DNA of 40,359 bases from contig NZ_JAMBPQ010000055.1 in assembly GCF_024206495.1 (NCBI RefSeq), positions 1 to 40,359 of the forward strand. Reading direction: 5' to 3'. How positions within the stretch are numbered: the first letter of the stretch is position 1; every line of letters starts with the position of its first letter. A program made the position numbers and the translations under genes. Below, piece after piece: positions 8,738-16,801 of the stretch. Under the pieces are notes generated by a model. That model was not told the origin of the DNA. It did not search any database and was given only the letters and a program-made list of their open reading frames with translations. The DNA comes from Paraburkholderia sp. CNPSo 3272 (GTDB lineage: Bacteria > Pseudomonadota > Gammaproteobacteria > Burkholderiales > Burkholderiaceae).

Positions 8738-9505
8738 GTGCGAAAACTCGAAGGCAAGACGGTCGTGGTGACGGGTGGTGGCGGCGGCATCGGCGGGGCG
8801 ACCTGCCGGCGCTTCGCGGCCGAGGGCACGCGCGTGGCGGTGCTGGATCTGTCGCTCGAAGCGGCGCTGAAGGTGGCTGACGAAATTCACGAAAAGGGCG
8901 GCCAGGCGCTGGCGCTGCGTTGCGATATCACGAACCGCGCCGAGGTGGAAACGGCGCTCGAGCAAGTGCAAGCGCAGCTCGGTCCTGTGGATGTGCTCGT
9001 GAACAATGCGGGTTGGGACGTTTTCCGCCCGTTCACGAAAACCGAACCGGCACAGTGGGACAAGCTCATCGCCATCAATCTCACCGGTGCTCTGCACATG
9101 CACCACGCGGTGCTGCCCGGCATGGTCGAGCGCAAGCGCGGACGCATCATCAACATCGCCTCGGACGCCGCGCGCGTGGGCTCGTCGGGCGAAGCGGTCT
9201 ATGCAGCGTGCAAGGGCGGCCTCGTGGCGTTTTCGAAGACCATTGCGCGTGAGAATGCGCGCCACGGCATCACCGTGAACGTGGTCTGCCCGGGCCCGAC
9301 CGACACTGCGCTTTTCGCCGAATACAAGGAAGGCGCGGGCAACCCTGAAAAGCTGCTGGAAGCGTTCCAGCGCTCCATTCCGCTCGGCCGCATCGGGCAG
9401 CCCGACGACCTGCCTGGCGCGATCGTGTTCTTCGCGAGCGACGACGCGAACTACATCACAGGACAGGTGCTGAGCGTATCGGGCGGCCTGACCATGGCTG
9501 GCTGA
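8738..9505 (+). CDS. badH: 2-hydroxycyclohexanecarboxyl-CoA dehydrogenase (SDR family)
   Basis: A 255-residue short-chain dehydrogenase. It carries the nucleotide-binding TGGGGGIG motif at residues 12-19 and catalytic Tyr155/Lys159 (YAACK), preceded by the usual Ser in NIASDAARVGSS. Text such as ILVNNAGWD-like VLVNNAGWDVF and GQVLSVSGGLTM agrees closely with R. palustris BadH. That enzyme oxidises 2-hydroxycyclohexanecarboxyl-CoA to the 2-keto form with NAD. I chose the GTG at 8738 because GGAG (8727-8730) sits 7 bases upstream and the product then begins directly with the Rossmann strand; a longer upstream reading has no such signal. It is the first gene of the operon. Confidence 0.86.
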   Translation: MRKLEGKTVVVTGGGGGIGGATCRRFAAEGTRVAVLDLSLEAALKVADEIHEKGGQALALRCDITNRAEVETALEQVQAQLGPVDVLVNNAGWDVFRPFTKTEPAQWDKLIAINLTGALHMHHAVLPGMVERKRGRIINIASDAARVGSSGEAVYAACKGGLVAFSKTIARENARHGITVNVVCPGPTDTALFAEYKEGAGNPEKLLEAFQRSIPLGRIGQPDDLPGAIVFFASDDANYITGQVLSVSGGLTMAG

Positions 9506-9552
9506 CGGCGAACACGCTCCCTATCGACCACGAATCATCAAAGGCATCGCTC

Positions 9553-10335
9553 ATGAACTACGAAGACATTCTCTACGAAGTGCGCAACGGCGCGGCATGG
9601 ATCACCATCAACCGGCCCGACAAGATGAATGCGTTTCGCGGACGCACCTGTGACGAACTGATATACGCGATCAACAAGGCGGGCTACGACCGCGAGATCG
9701 GCGTGATCGTTCTTGCGGGCGCGGGCGACAAGGCGTTCTGTACGGGCGGCGACCAGTCCGCGCACGCGGGACAGTACGACGGACGCGGCACGATCGGCCT
9801 GCCGATGGAGGAACTGCACACCGCGATTCGCGACGTGCCCAAACCCGTGATCGCACGCGTGCAGGGCTACGCCGTGGGCGGCGGCAACGTGCTGTGCACG
9901 ATCTGCGATTTCACGATCGCTTCGGAAAAGGCCGTGTTCGCGCAGGCGGGCCCGAAGGTCGGCTCGGTCGATCCGGGTTACGGCACGGCGTTTCTCGCGC
10001 GCGTGGTGGGCGAAAAGAAGGCGCGTGAAATCTGGTATCTGTGCCGACGCTATCCGGCCGCCGAAGCGCTGGCCATGGGCCTCGTGAACGCCGTCGTGCC
10101 GCACGACCAGCTCGACGCGGAAGTGCAGAAGTGGTGCGAGGAGATCATGGAAAAGAGCCCCACGGCCATTGCGATCGCCAAGCGCTCGTTCAATATGGAC
10201 ACCGCGCATCAGGCCGGCATTGCGGGCATGGGCATGTACGCGCTCAAGCTCTACTACGACACGGAAGAGTCCCGCGAGGGCGTGCGCGCGTTCCAGGAAA
10301 AGCGCAAACCCGAGTTCCGCAAGTACGCCAAATAA
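9553..10335 (+). CDS. badI: 2-ketocyclohexanecarboxyl-CoA hydrolase (crotonase family)
   Basis: A 260-residue crotonase-fold enzyme. Segments including INRPDKMNAFRG, GDQSAHAGQYDGRGT, SVDPGYGTAFLARVVGEKK and the end LKLYYDTEESREGVRAFQ are nearly the same as BadI of R. palustris. That enzyme hydrolytically opens the ring of 2-ketocyclohexanecarboxyl-CoA to give pimelyl-CoA. The YDGRGT and NMDTAHQAG segments separate it from ordinary enoyl-CoA hydratases and from naphthoate synthase. It lies 47 bases after badH in the same operon. This is the most diagnostic gene for assigning the cluster to cyclohexanecarboxylate breakdown. Confidence 0.9.
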   Translation: MNYEDILYEVRNGAAWITINRPDKMNAFRGRTCDELIYAINKAGYDREIGVIVLAGAGDKAFCTGGDQSAHAGQYDGRGTIGLPMEELHTAIRDVPKPVIARVQGYAVGGGNVLCTICDFTIASEKAVFAQAGPKVGSVDPGYGTAFLARVVGEKKAREIWYLCRRYPAAEALAMGLVNAVVPHDQLDAEVQKWCEEIMEKSPTAIAIAKRSFNMDTAHQAGIAGMGMYALKLYYDTEESREGVRAFQEKRKPEFRKYAK

Positions 10336-10396
10336 CGGTGTCTCCGTGACGATCAGGATGACGAATGAATAGGGCAAGCCGCTTCAAGGAGGCACC

Positions 10397-11548
10397 ATGA
10401 ATCCGTATATCGACGAAGACCTCGTCGCGCTCGGCGAGCACGCGCGGCGCTTCGCACAAGGGCGCGTCGCGCCTGGCTTTATCGAGCGCGACACTACACG
10501 CGTGCTCGATCGCGGCCTCATGCGCGAAATGGGCGAGATGGGATTCATCGCGCCGGAATTGCCCGAGCAGTATGGCGGCCAGGGCCTGGGCTGCCTCGCG
10601 GCGGGGGTGATCCACGAGGAGATTGCGCGCGCGGACCTGAGCCTCTCATACATCAACCTGCTCGCCTCTCTCAACGGGCAGATTCTCGCCAAGCATGCCG
10701 CCCCCGAGATTGCACGGCCGTGGCTCGAGCGCCTCACGCAGGGCCGCGCGCTGCTCGCAATCGCGCTCACGGAGCCGCGCGGCGGCTCGGATGCCGCGAA
10801 CCTGCGGTTGAAAATGGAGCGCGTTGGCGATCACTACGTCCTGAACGGCGAGAAGACCTCGATTTCGGCCGCCGATCAGGCCGACGCCGCGGTGGTGTTC
10901 GCGCGCACCGGCAGCGTGGCAGACGGCGCGAGCGGCGTCTCGGCCATTCTCGTGCCGATGGATCTGCCGGGCGTCACGCGCAACCGCTTCGACTGCCACG
11001 GTCAGCGCGCCATCGGGCGCGGTTCGATCTTCTTCGAGAATGTGCGCGTGCCGGTGGACCACCTGCTGGGCGACGAGGGCAAGGGCTTCGTTCAGGTGAT
11101 GCAGGGCTTCGACTTTTCGCGCGCGTTGATCGGCCTGCAGGTGCTTGCCGTGGCGAGCGTGAGCCTCGAAGAAACGTGGGAGTACGTCGCGCAGCGCGAA
11201 GCCTTTGGCAAGCCGCTTTCGGCGTTCCAGGGCGTGTCGCATCCGCTCGCCGAATACGCAACCCAGGTGGAGGCGGCGCGCCTGCTGTGCCTGCAAACGC
11301 TCTGGCTCAAGGACCGTGGACTGCCGCATACGGCCGAAGCGGCCATGTGCAAGTGGTGGGGGCCGAAGCTCGCCTACGACGTGGTGCATCAATGCCTGCT
11401 TTCGTTCGGGCACGGCGGCTACGACCGCGGGCCGCTCGAACAGCGCCTGCGCGACGTGCTCGGCTTCCAGATCGGCGACGGCACGGCGCAGATCATGAAG
11501 ACCATCATCGCGCGCTCGAACGCGGGCCGCGACGCGGTGCCGGCATGA
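10397..11548 (+). CDS. aliB: Acyl-CoA dehydrogenase, probable cyclohexanecarboxyl-CoA dehydrogenase
   Basis: A 383-residue FAD-dependent acyl-CoA dehydrogenase of normal family length. It has the ALTEPRGGSDAANL and NGEKTSISAADQAD motifs in the middle domain and a helical C-terminal domain ending in QIGDGTAQIMKTIIAR. A strong GGAGG at 10390-10394 precedes the ATG. In the alicyclic pathway AliB introduces a double bond into cyclohexanecarboxyl-CoA to give cyclohex-1-ene-1-carboxyl-CoA and passes electrons to ETF. The assignment depends mostly on its place between badI and the CoA ligase. On sequence alone it could be a related dehydrogenase. Confidence 0.78.
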   Translation: MNPYIDEDLVALGEHARRFAQGRVAPGFIERDTTRVLDRGLMREMGEMGFIAPELPEQYGGQGLGCLAAGVIHEEIARADLSLSYINLLASLNGQILAKHAAPEIARPWLERLTQGRALLAIALTEPRGGSDAANLRLKMERVGDHYVLNGEKTSISAADQADAAVVFARTGSVADGASGVSAILVPMDLPGVTRNRFDCHGQRAIGRGSIFFENVRVPVDHLLGDEGKGFVQVMQGFDFSRALIGLQVLAVASVSLEETWEYVAQREAFGKPLSAFQGVSHPLAEYATQVEAARLLCLQTLWLKDRGLPHTAEAAMCKWWGPKLAYDVVHQCLLSFGHGGYDRGPLEQRLRDVLGFQIGDGTAQIMKTIIARSNAGRDAVPA

Positions 11549-11594
11549 TGCGCGCCGCCTGCGACCTTTCCTGCAACGCCACGGGAGGCTGCAC

Positions 11595-13313
11595 ATGGAG
11601 TTCGACGCGGTATTGATCGGGCCGCGCCGCGCGCGGGAGCAGGCATTGCGCTGGTGGCCCGGGCGCACCATCAACGACGAACTGGACGCCTGCGTGGCCG
11701 AATGTCCGGCGAAGATCGCGCTCACGGCGGTACGAATCGAAGAAGGAGAGACCACGCGCTTCACTTACGCGCAGATGGCGCGCATGGCGGACCGCATCGC
11801 CGTGGGCCTGGCGCGACTCGGTGTGGCAAAGGGCGACGTGGTCTCGATGCAGCTGCCGAACTGCTGGCAGTTCACGCTGCTTTATCTCGCGTGCTCGCGC
11901 ATCGGTGCGGTGCTCAATCCCCTCATGCCGATCTTTCGCGAGCGCGAGTTGTCGTTCATGCTCAACCATGGCGGCAGCAAGGTGATGATCCTGCCGCAGC
12001 GCTATCGAGGCTTCGACTACGAGGCCATGCTGCGCGCGTTGCGGACTGAGCTACCTGCCTTGCAGCATGTGGTGGTCGTGGGCGCAACCGAAGAAGGCGA
12101 GCCGGCGCGCAACAGTTTCGAAGCGCTCCTGAGCGGCCCGCGCTGGGAGGAAGCGAGTGATGCTGAAGCCATCCTCACGCGCAACCGCCCGGGCCCCGAC
12201 GACGTGACGCAACTGCTCTACACCTCCGGCACGACGGGCGAGCCCAAGGGCGTGATGCACACGGCGAACACGCTGTTTTCGAACATTCTTCCTTATGCGC
12301 AGGCGATGCGTCTCGGCCGCGACGACGTCGTGCTGATGGCCTCGCCGATGGCGCATCAAACCGGCTTCATGTATGGTCTCATGATGCCGATCGCATTGCG
12401 AGCGAGCGCTGTCTTGCAGGACGTTTGGCAGCCCGAGGCAGCGCTTGCGCTCATCGCGCAGGAGCGTGCGACGTTCACGATGGCATCCACCGCGTTTCTC
12501 GGCGATCTCGCCAACGCGGCCATAGAGACGGGCACGTGCGTGCCGACGCTGCGTACGTTCCTGTGCGCGGGCGCGCCGATTCCCGGCGCACTGGTCGAAC
12601 GCGCACGCACGGCGCTGGGGGCGAAGATCGTCTCTGCGTGGGGCATGACGGAGCTGGGTGCGGTGACGCTCACGCATCTGGACGACGAAGACGAACGCGC
12701 CTCCACGACCGATGGCGCGCCGCTGCCGGGTGTGGAGGTGAAGGTGGTGGACGAGAACGACTGCGCGCTGCCGCCGAACGTAGCGGGCCGGCTTTTCGTG
12801 CGCGCATGGTCGGGTTTCGGCGGCTACCTCAAGCGCGCGCATCTCAACGCGACGGACGCGCAAGGCTGGTTCGACACCGGAGACCTCGCGATCGTCGACG
12901 AGCGCGGCTACATCCGCATCAGCGGCCGCAGCAAGGACGTGATCATTCGCGGCGGCGAGAATATTCCTGTGGTGGAGATCGAGTCGCTGCTCTATCGTCA
13001 TCCCGCCGTTGCACAAGTGGCGATCGTCGCGTATGCGGACGAGCGGCTGGGCGAGCGCGCGTGCGCCGTGGTGGTGGCCAAGCCTGGCAAGGCTGTCGAT
13101 CTGCCTTCGCTCGTTGGCTTTCTGAAGTCACACAAGGTTGCCGCGCAGTACCTGCCCGAACGGCTATGGCTGCTCGACGCCATGCCGACCACGCCCGCAG
13201 GCAAAGTGCAGAAGTTCCGGTTGCGCGACATGCTGCGTGAAGCCGATGTCAGAGAACCTGCCGGAACATCCAGTACAGGCCAGCCGCAAGCGCAATCGAA
13301 GCCGGCAACGTGA
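11595..13313 (+). CDS. aliA: Cyclohexanecarboxylate-CoA ligase (acyl-adenylating family)
   Basis: A 572-residue AMP-forming acyl-CoA synthetase. It has the P-loop-like YTSGTTGEPKGVMHT, the adenylate-binding SAWGMTELGA, the GWFDTGDLA motif and a hinge plus C-terminal lysine region ending in PTTPAGKVQKFRLRDML. GGGAGG lies just before the ATG. As the last gene of a badHI-aliB operon it most likely activates cyclohexanecarboxylate to its CoA ester, the first step of the pathway. The last roughly 20 residues (after ADVREP) are low complexity, rich in Gln, Ser and Pro, and lie antisense to the end of the phosphate transporter gene. The 3' ends of the two genes overlap by 65 bases. Confidence 0.8.
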   Translation: MEFDAVLIGPRRAREQALRWWPGRTINDELDACVAECPAKIALTAVRIEEGETTRFTYAQMARMADRIAVGLARLGVAKGDVVSMQLPNCWQFTLLYLACSRIGAVLNPLMPIFRERELSFMLNHGGSKVMILPQRYRGFDYEAMLRALRTELPALQHVVVVGATEEGEPARNSFEALLSGPRWEEASDAEAILTRNRPGPDDVTQLLYTSGTTGEPKGVMHTANTLFSNILPYAQAMRLGRDDVVLMASPMAHQTGFMYGLMMPIALRASAVLQDVWQPEAALALIAQERATFTMASTAFLGDLANAAIETGTCVPTLRTFLCAGAPIPGALVERARTALGAKIVSAWGMTELGAVTLTHLDDEDERASTTDGAPLPGVEVKVVDENDCALPPNVAGRLFVRAWSGFGGYLKRAHLNATDAQGWFDTGDLAIVDERGYIRISGRSKDVIIRGGENIPVVEIESLLYRHPAVAQVAIVAYADERLGERACAVVVAKPGKAVDLPSLVGFLKSHKVAAQYLPERLWLLDAMPTTPAGKVQKFRLRDMLREADVREPAGTSSTGQPQAQSKPAT

Positions 13314-14832
13314 GCACCCACGCGAGCACGAGGTTGCGCACGGTTGCCCACTGCAGGCCCGAGCCGTTCGCGGCCATCGTGCCGGCCACGCCGGAAGCCA
13401 GCACGTGCGTGGTCGACACCGGCAGGCCGTAGACATCGGCCATGCCGATTGTGATCATGGCCACCGTTTCGGCCGAAGCGCCCTGACCATAGGTGAGATG
13501 CTGCTTGCCGATCTTTTCGCCCACCGTCACGACAATGCGCTTCCAGCCCACCATCGTGCCGAGACCGAGCGCGAGCGCCACGGCCACCTTCACCCAGGTG
13601 GGAATGAACTTGGTCGAGTGGTCCATCTGCTTGCGGAAGGTGTCGAGCACTTTGGCGTCCGCGGGTGACATAGCGGGTGCTTTCGCTTTTTGCATCAGGC
13701 GGATCGCTTCGCTCGCCACGTACATGTTGTTGCGCACGTTGTCGACGATCGCGTCGGGCACCGTCGCCATCGAGCCGGAAAGCGCGACCTGGTCGGCGAT
13801 GGTGTCGGTGAGCTGGCGCAGCGCGGGCAGCGTGGCGGGCGTGAGCCGGCGTGTGCGCACGAACGCCTCGACCTCGGCGCGCGCGTTCTCGGGCGGCGCC
13901 CCGTGCGCGTATCGACCCAGCGTCGCGGATGCCTCGCGCGCCACGGCCACGAACGCCGTGGTTTGCTCGGGCGTGACGGCCTTGTTGAGCGCATAGGCGG
14001 TCGGCACGACGCCGATCAGGATCAGCATGATGAGGCCCATGCCTTTCTGGCCGTCGTTCGAGCCGTGGGCGAACGAAACGCCGGTGCAGGTGAGGATGAG
14101 CAGCGTGCGGATCCAGAGCGGCGGCGCCTGGTTGGCTTGGGGCTCGGCATAGAGCGCGGGCACGCGCACGAGCAGCTTGAGTACGAGGAGCAGCAGAGCA
14201 GCCATGACGAAGCCGACCACGGGCGAGAACAGCAGCGCCTTGCCCACGCCCGCCGCCTGGTCCCAGTCCACGCCGCTCGTGCCCGAAGGCCCGCTGATGA
14301 ACTGGTTCATGATGCCCACGCCGATGATCGAGCCCACGAGCGTATGCGAACTGGATGAAGGCAAGCCGAAATACCAGGTGCCGAGATTCCAGACGATTGC
14401 AGCGATCAGGAGTGCGAACACCATGGCGAAGCCCGCGCCGCTGCCCACCTGAAGGATCAGTTCCACCGGTAGCAGTTGCAGGATGCCGAACGCGACCGCG
14501 CCGCTGGAGACGAGCACGCCGATGAAATTCCACGCGCCCGACCATGCCACCGCGAGATGCGGATCGAGCGAGTTCGTGTAGATGACGGTGGCGACGGCGT
14601 TGGCGGTGTCATGAAAGCCGTTCACGAACTCGAAGCCGAGCGCGATGAGGAGCGCAAGTCCGAGCAGGATGAAAGGCAGCGCAGAGCTTTCGCGCACGGC
14701 GCGCAAATCAACGACGAGATGATCGATTACATAAATCGCCCCGGCCGCAATGACGGCGAGAAATAGGGCGATGCCAATACCGCGGCGGCGTGCGCTCGAC
14801 GCGCGGTAGGGGGACAAGGGTATGTCCGGCAT
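13249..14832 (-). CDS. pit: Low-affinity inorganic phosphate transporter, PiT family
   Basis: A 527-residue membrane protein with about ten hydrophobic helices in two halves, which is usual for PitA. Both family signatures are visible: GFEFVNGFHDTANAVATVIYT in the first half and GVSFAHGSNDGQKGMG in the second. A long soluble loop (around residues 290-400) separates the halves. It would import phosphate, probably as a metal-phosphate complex with protons. I start it at the ATG at 14832 (MPDIPLSP). Upstream in-frame starts would add a non-hydrophobic, Cys/His-rich leader without a ribosome binding site. No phoU-like pit accessory gene follows; aliA converges on it. Confidence 0.87.
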   Translation of the reverse strand: MPDIPLSPYRASSARRRGIGIALFLAVIAAGAIYVIDHLVVDLRAVRESSALPFILLGLALLIALGFEFVNGFHDTANAVATVIYTNSLDPHLAVAWSGAWNFIGVLVSSGAVAFGILQLLPVELILQVGSGAGFAMVFALLIAAIVWNLGTWYFGLPSSSSHTLVGSIIGVGIMNQFISGPSGTSGVDWDQAAGVGKALLFSPVVGFVMAALLLLVLKLLVRVPALYAEPQANQAPPLWIRTLLILTCTGVSFAHGSNDGQKGMGLIMLILIGVVPTAYALNKAVTPEQTTAFVAVAREASATLGRYAHGAPPENARAEVEAFVRTRRLTPATLPALRQLTDTIADQVALSGSMATVPDAIVDNVRNNMYVASEAIRLMQKAKAPAMSPADAKVLDTFRKQMDHSTKFIPTWVKVAVALALGLGTMVGWKRIVVTVGEKIGKQHLTYGQGASAETVAMITIGMADVYGLPVSTTHVLASGVAGTMAANGSGLQWATVRNLVLAWVLTLPASIALAAGLYWMFRQVL

Positions 14833-15149
14833 GAAAGCGTAGTGGCTCTGGTCAGTCCGCTTGGAGAAGCGCCTCGGCGCAGCGTCTGCGAGTTCGCAAA
14901 CGTGCGTGGCGCGGTGCCGCGTCGGCATGCTGAAAGAGCGATGCGGGCGAGACGACGCAGTGTCGCACAATTGACAGAAATCAGACACGGACGTGACACC
15001 GCATGGGGCCGCGGACGGGCTCCTTCTTTGTGACTTTTCACAATCACCTTATGCGCTTTCCCAGTTCTCGCGACCCGGGCGAGCCCGTAGCATGGGCGTG
15101 AAACGCGGCACCTCGCGGACAAGCCGCGCATGATTTCATGGAGACGAAC
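14833..15149. other. Divergent intergenic region pit/fadD
   Basis: The 317 bases contain no gene. An in-frame extension of the transporter from a GTG at 14988 is possible but lacks a ribosome binding site. The one clear structure is the inverted repeat listed at 15028-15043. Confidence 0.4.
15028..15043. promoter_or_regulatory. Inverted repeat, candidate operator upstream of fadD-like gene
   Basis: TTGTGA and TCACAA form a perfect 6-base inverted repeat around CTTT, about 105 bases before the ligase start. The half-sites resemble those of Crp/Fnr proteins, but the 4-base spacer is shorter than the 6 expected, so the binding protein is unknown. Confidence 0.35.
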
Positions 15150-16775
15150 GTGTCAAAAGCCCCCTGGCTCGCCAGCTACGGCGAGATTCCCGCTGCCATC
15201 GATCCCGACCGGCATCCGTCGCTCGCGCATATGCTCATTGAGGCGATGCGCGATCATGCGCACCGGCCGGCTTTGCGCGCGGGCGGCACCACGCCGGGCG
15301 GCACCACCCTCAGCTACGCCGACGTCGATCGTCTCTCGCGCGACTTCGCGGCGTATCTCCAGCACGTGGGCGTGAAGAAGGGCGACCGCGTCGCCGTGAT
15401 GTTGCCGAACCTGCTCGCGTTTCCCATCGCGCTGATCGGCGTCGTGCGGGCAGGGGCGGTGCAGGTAAACGTGAATCCGCTCTATACGCCGCGTGAGCTT
15501 CAGCACCAGCTGGTGGATTCGGGCGCGCAAACGCTCGTGGCGTTCGACGGCGCGCTGCCGACTTTCGAAGCAATCAAGGCGAATACGGCCGTCAAGACCG
15601 TGCTGAGCGTTGCCGCAAGCGATTGCGCAAGCACGGGCGGCGAGCGCGATGCGCAGCCGGGCTCGTTTGCGGCGGCGCTCGCGCAAGGCGCCGGCTTGCC
15701 GTTCGAAGCCCCCGCGTTGTGCGGCGACGATCCGCTATTCCTCCAATACACGGGCGGCACGACCGGCCTATCCAAGGGCGCGCTGCTCACGCATCGCAAT
15801 CTCGTCGCCAACGTCGAGCAGTTCAAGACCTTCATGCCGGGCTTCATGAACCCGGGCGAGGAAGTCGTCGTCACCGCGCTGCCGCTCTATCACATTTTCG
15901 CGCTGACGGTGAATCTGATCACCTACTTCTCGATCGGCGCCGAGAACTGGCTCGTTGCGAATGCGCGCGATCTGGGCGGCGTAATCGACGTATTCAAGGC
16001 CGCGCGGCCCACGAGCTTCATGGGCGTCAATACGCTCTATGCGGGGCTCGTCGCGCATCCGCGCATCGGCGAAGTCGATTTTTCGCGGCTGCGGCTCGCG
16101 GGCGGCGGCGGCGCGGCGATCATTGCCACGGTGTCCGAGCGCTGGCAGGCCATTACGGGCGGGTTCATCCGCGAAGGCTACGGGCTTTCGGAGACGAGCC
16201 CGGTGCTTTCGTTCAATCCGGGGAGCGTCGATCGCTTCACCGGCACGACGGGCCTGCCGGTGCCCTCCACCGACGTCAAGCTGATGAACGACGGCGTCGA
16301 GGCAGCGCCAGGCGAGCCCGGCGAGATCTGCGCGAAGGGCCCGCAAGTGATGCAGGGCTACTGGAACCAGCCCGAAGCCACGCGCGCTGCGTTTACCGAC
16401 GATGGCTACTTTCGCACCGGCGACGTGGGCGTATTCGACGAGCGGGGCTTCCTGCGCATTGTCGATCGCTCGAAGGACATGATCCTCGTTTCGGGCTTCA
16501 ACGTGTATCCGAATGAAATCGAGGCGGTCGTGACCTCGCTGCCGGGCGTGGCCGAATGCGCGTGCGTGGGCGTGGCCGACGAACGCAGCGGCGAGGCCGT
16601 GCGCGTGTTCGTGGTGCCCGCGCGCGAGGCGGCGCTGAGCGAGGAAGCCGTGATCGCGCATTGCCGGGAGCAACTCGCGGCGTACAAGGTGCCGCGCGTG
16701 GTGAGCTTCGTCGAGGCGCTGCCGAAGTCGACGGTGGGCAAGATCCTGCGGCGGGAATTGCGCGACGCGGGATGA
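15150..16775 (+). CDS. fadD: Long-chain fatty-acid-CoA ligase (FadD-like)
   Basis: A 541-residue AMP-forming acyl-CoA synthetase. Motifs in order are YTGGTTGLSKGALLTHRN (ATP binding), GYGLSETSPVLSFNP (adenylate), DDGYFRTGDVGVFDE, and VSGFNVYPNEIEAVV with the C-terminal PKSTVGKILRRELR lysine. The VSGFNVYPNEIE form and overall length are typical of bacterial FadD, which activates exogenous medium- to long-chain fatty acids at the inner membrane for beta-oxidation. I prefer the GTG at 15150 because GGAG (15140-15143) is 6 bases upstream. The in-frame ATG at 15138 has no such site. Substrate chain length cannot be read from sequence. Confidence 0.82.
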   Translation: MSKAPWLASYGEIPAAIDPDRHPSLAHMLIEAMRDHAHRPALRAGGTTPGGTTLSYADVDRLSRDFAAYLQHVGVKKGDRVAVMLPNLLAFPIALIGVVRAGAVQVNVNPLYTPRELQHQLVDSGAQTLVAFDGALPTFEAIKANTAVKTVLSVAASDCASTGGERDAQPGSFAAALAQGAGLPFEAPALCGDDPLFLQYTGGTTGLSKGALLTHRNLVANVEQFKTFMPGFMNPGEEVVVTALPLYHIFALTVNLITYFSIGAENWLVANARDLGGVIDVFKAARPTSFMGVNTLYAGLVAHPRIGEVDFSRLRLAGGGGAAIIATVSERWQAITGGFIREGYGLSETSPVLSFNPGSVDRFTGTTGLPVPSTDVKLMNDGVEAAPGEPGEICAKGPQVMQGYWNQPEATRAAFTDDGYFRTGDVGVFDERGFLRIVDRSKDMILVSGFNVYPNEIEAVVTSLPGVAECACVGVADERSGEAVRVFVVPAREAALSEEAVIAHCREQLAAYKVPRVVSFVEALPKSTVGKILRRELRDAG

Positions 16776-16801
16776 CACGCGGCAGGGGCGCGCTGCGTCA
16801 T

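Noticed and set aside
15028..15043. Crp/Fnr binding site
   Set aside because: Half-sites fit but the spacer is 4 instead of 6 bases, so it was kept only as an unassigned inverted repeat.
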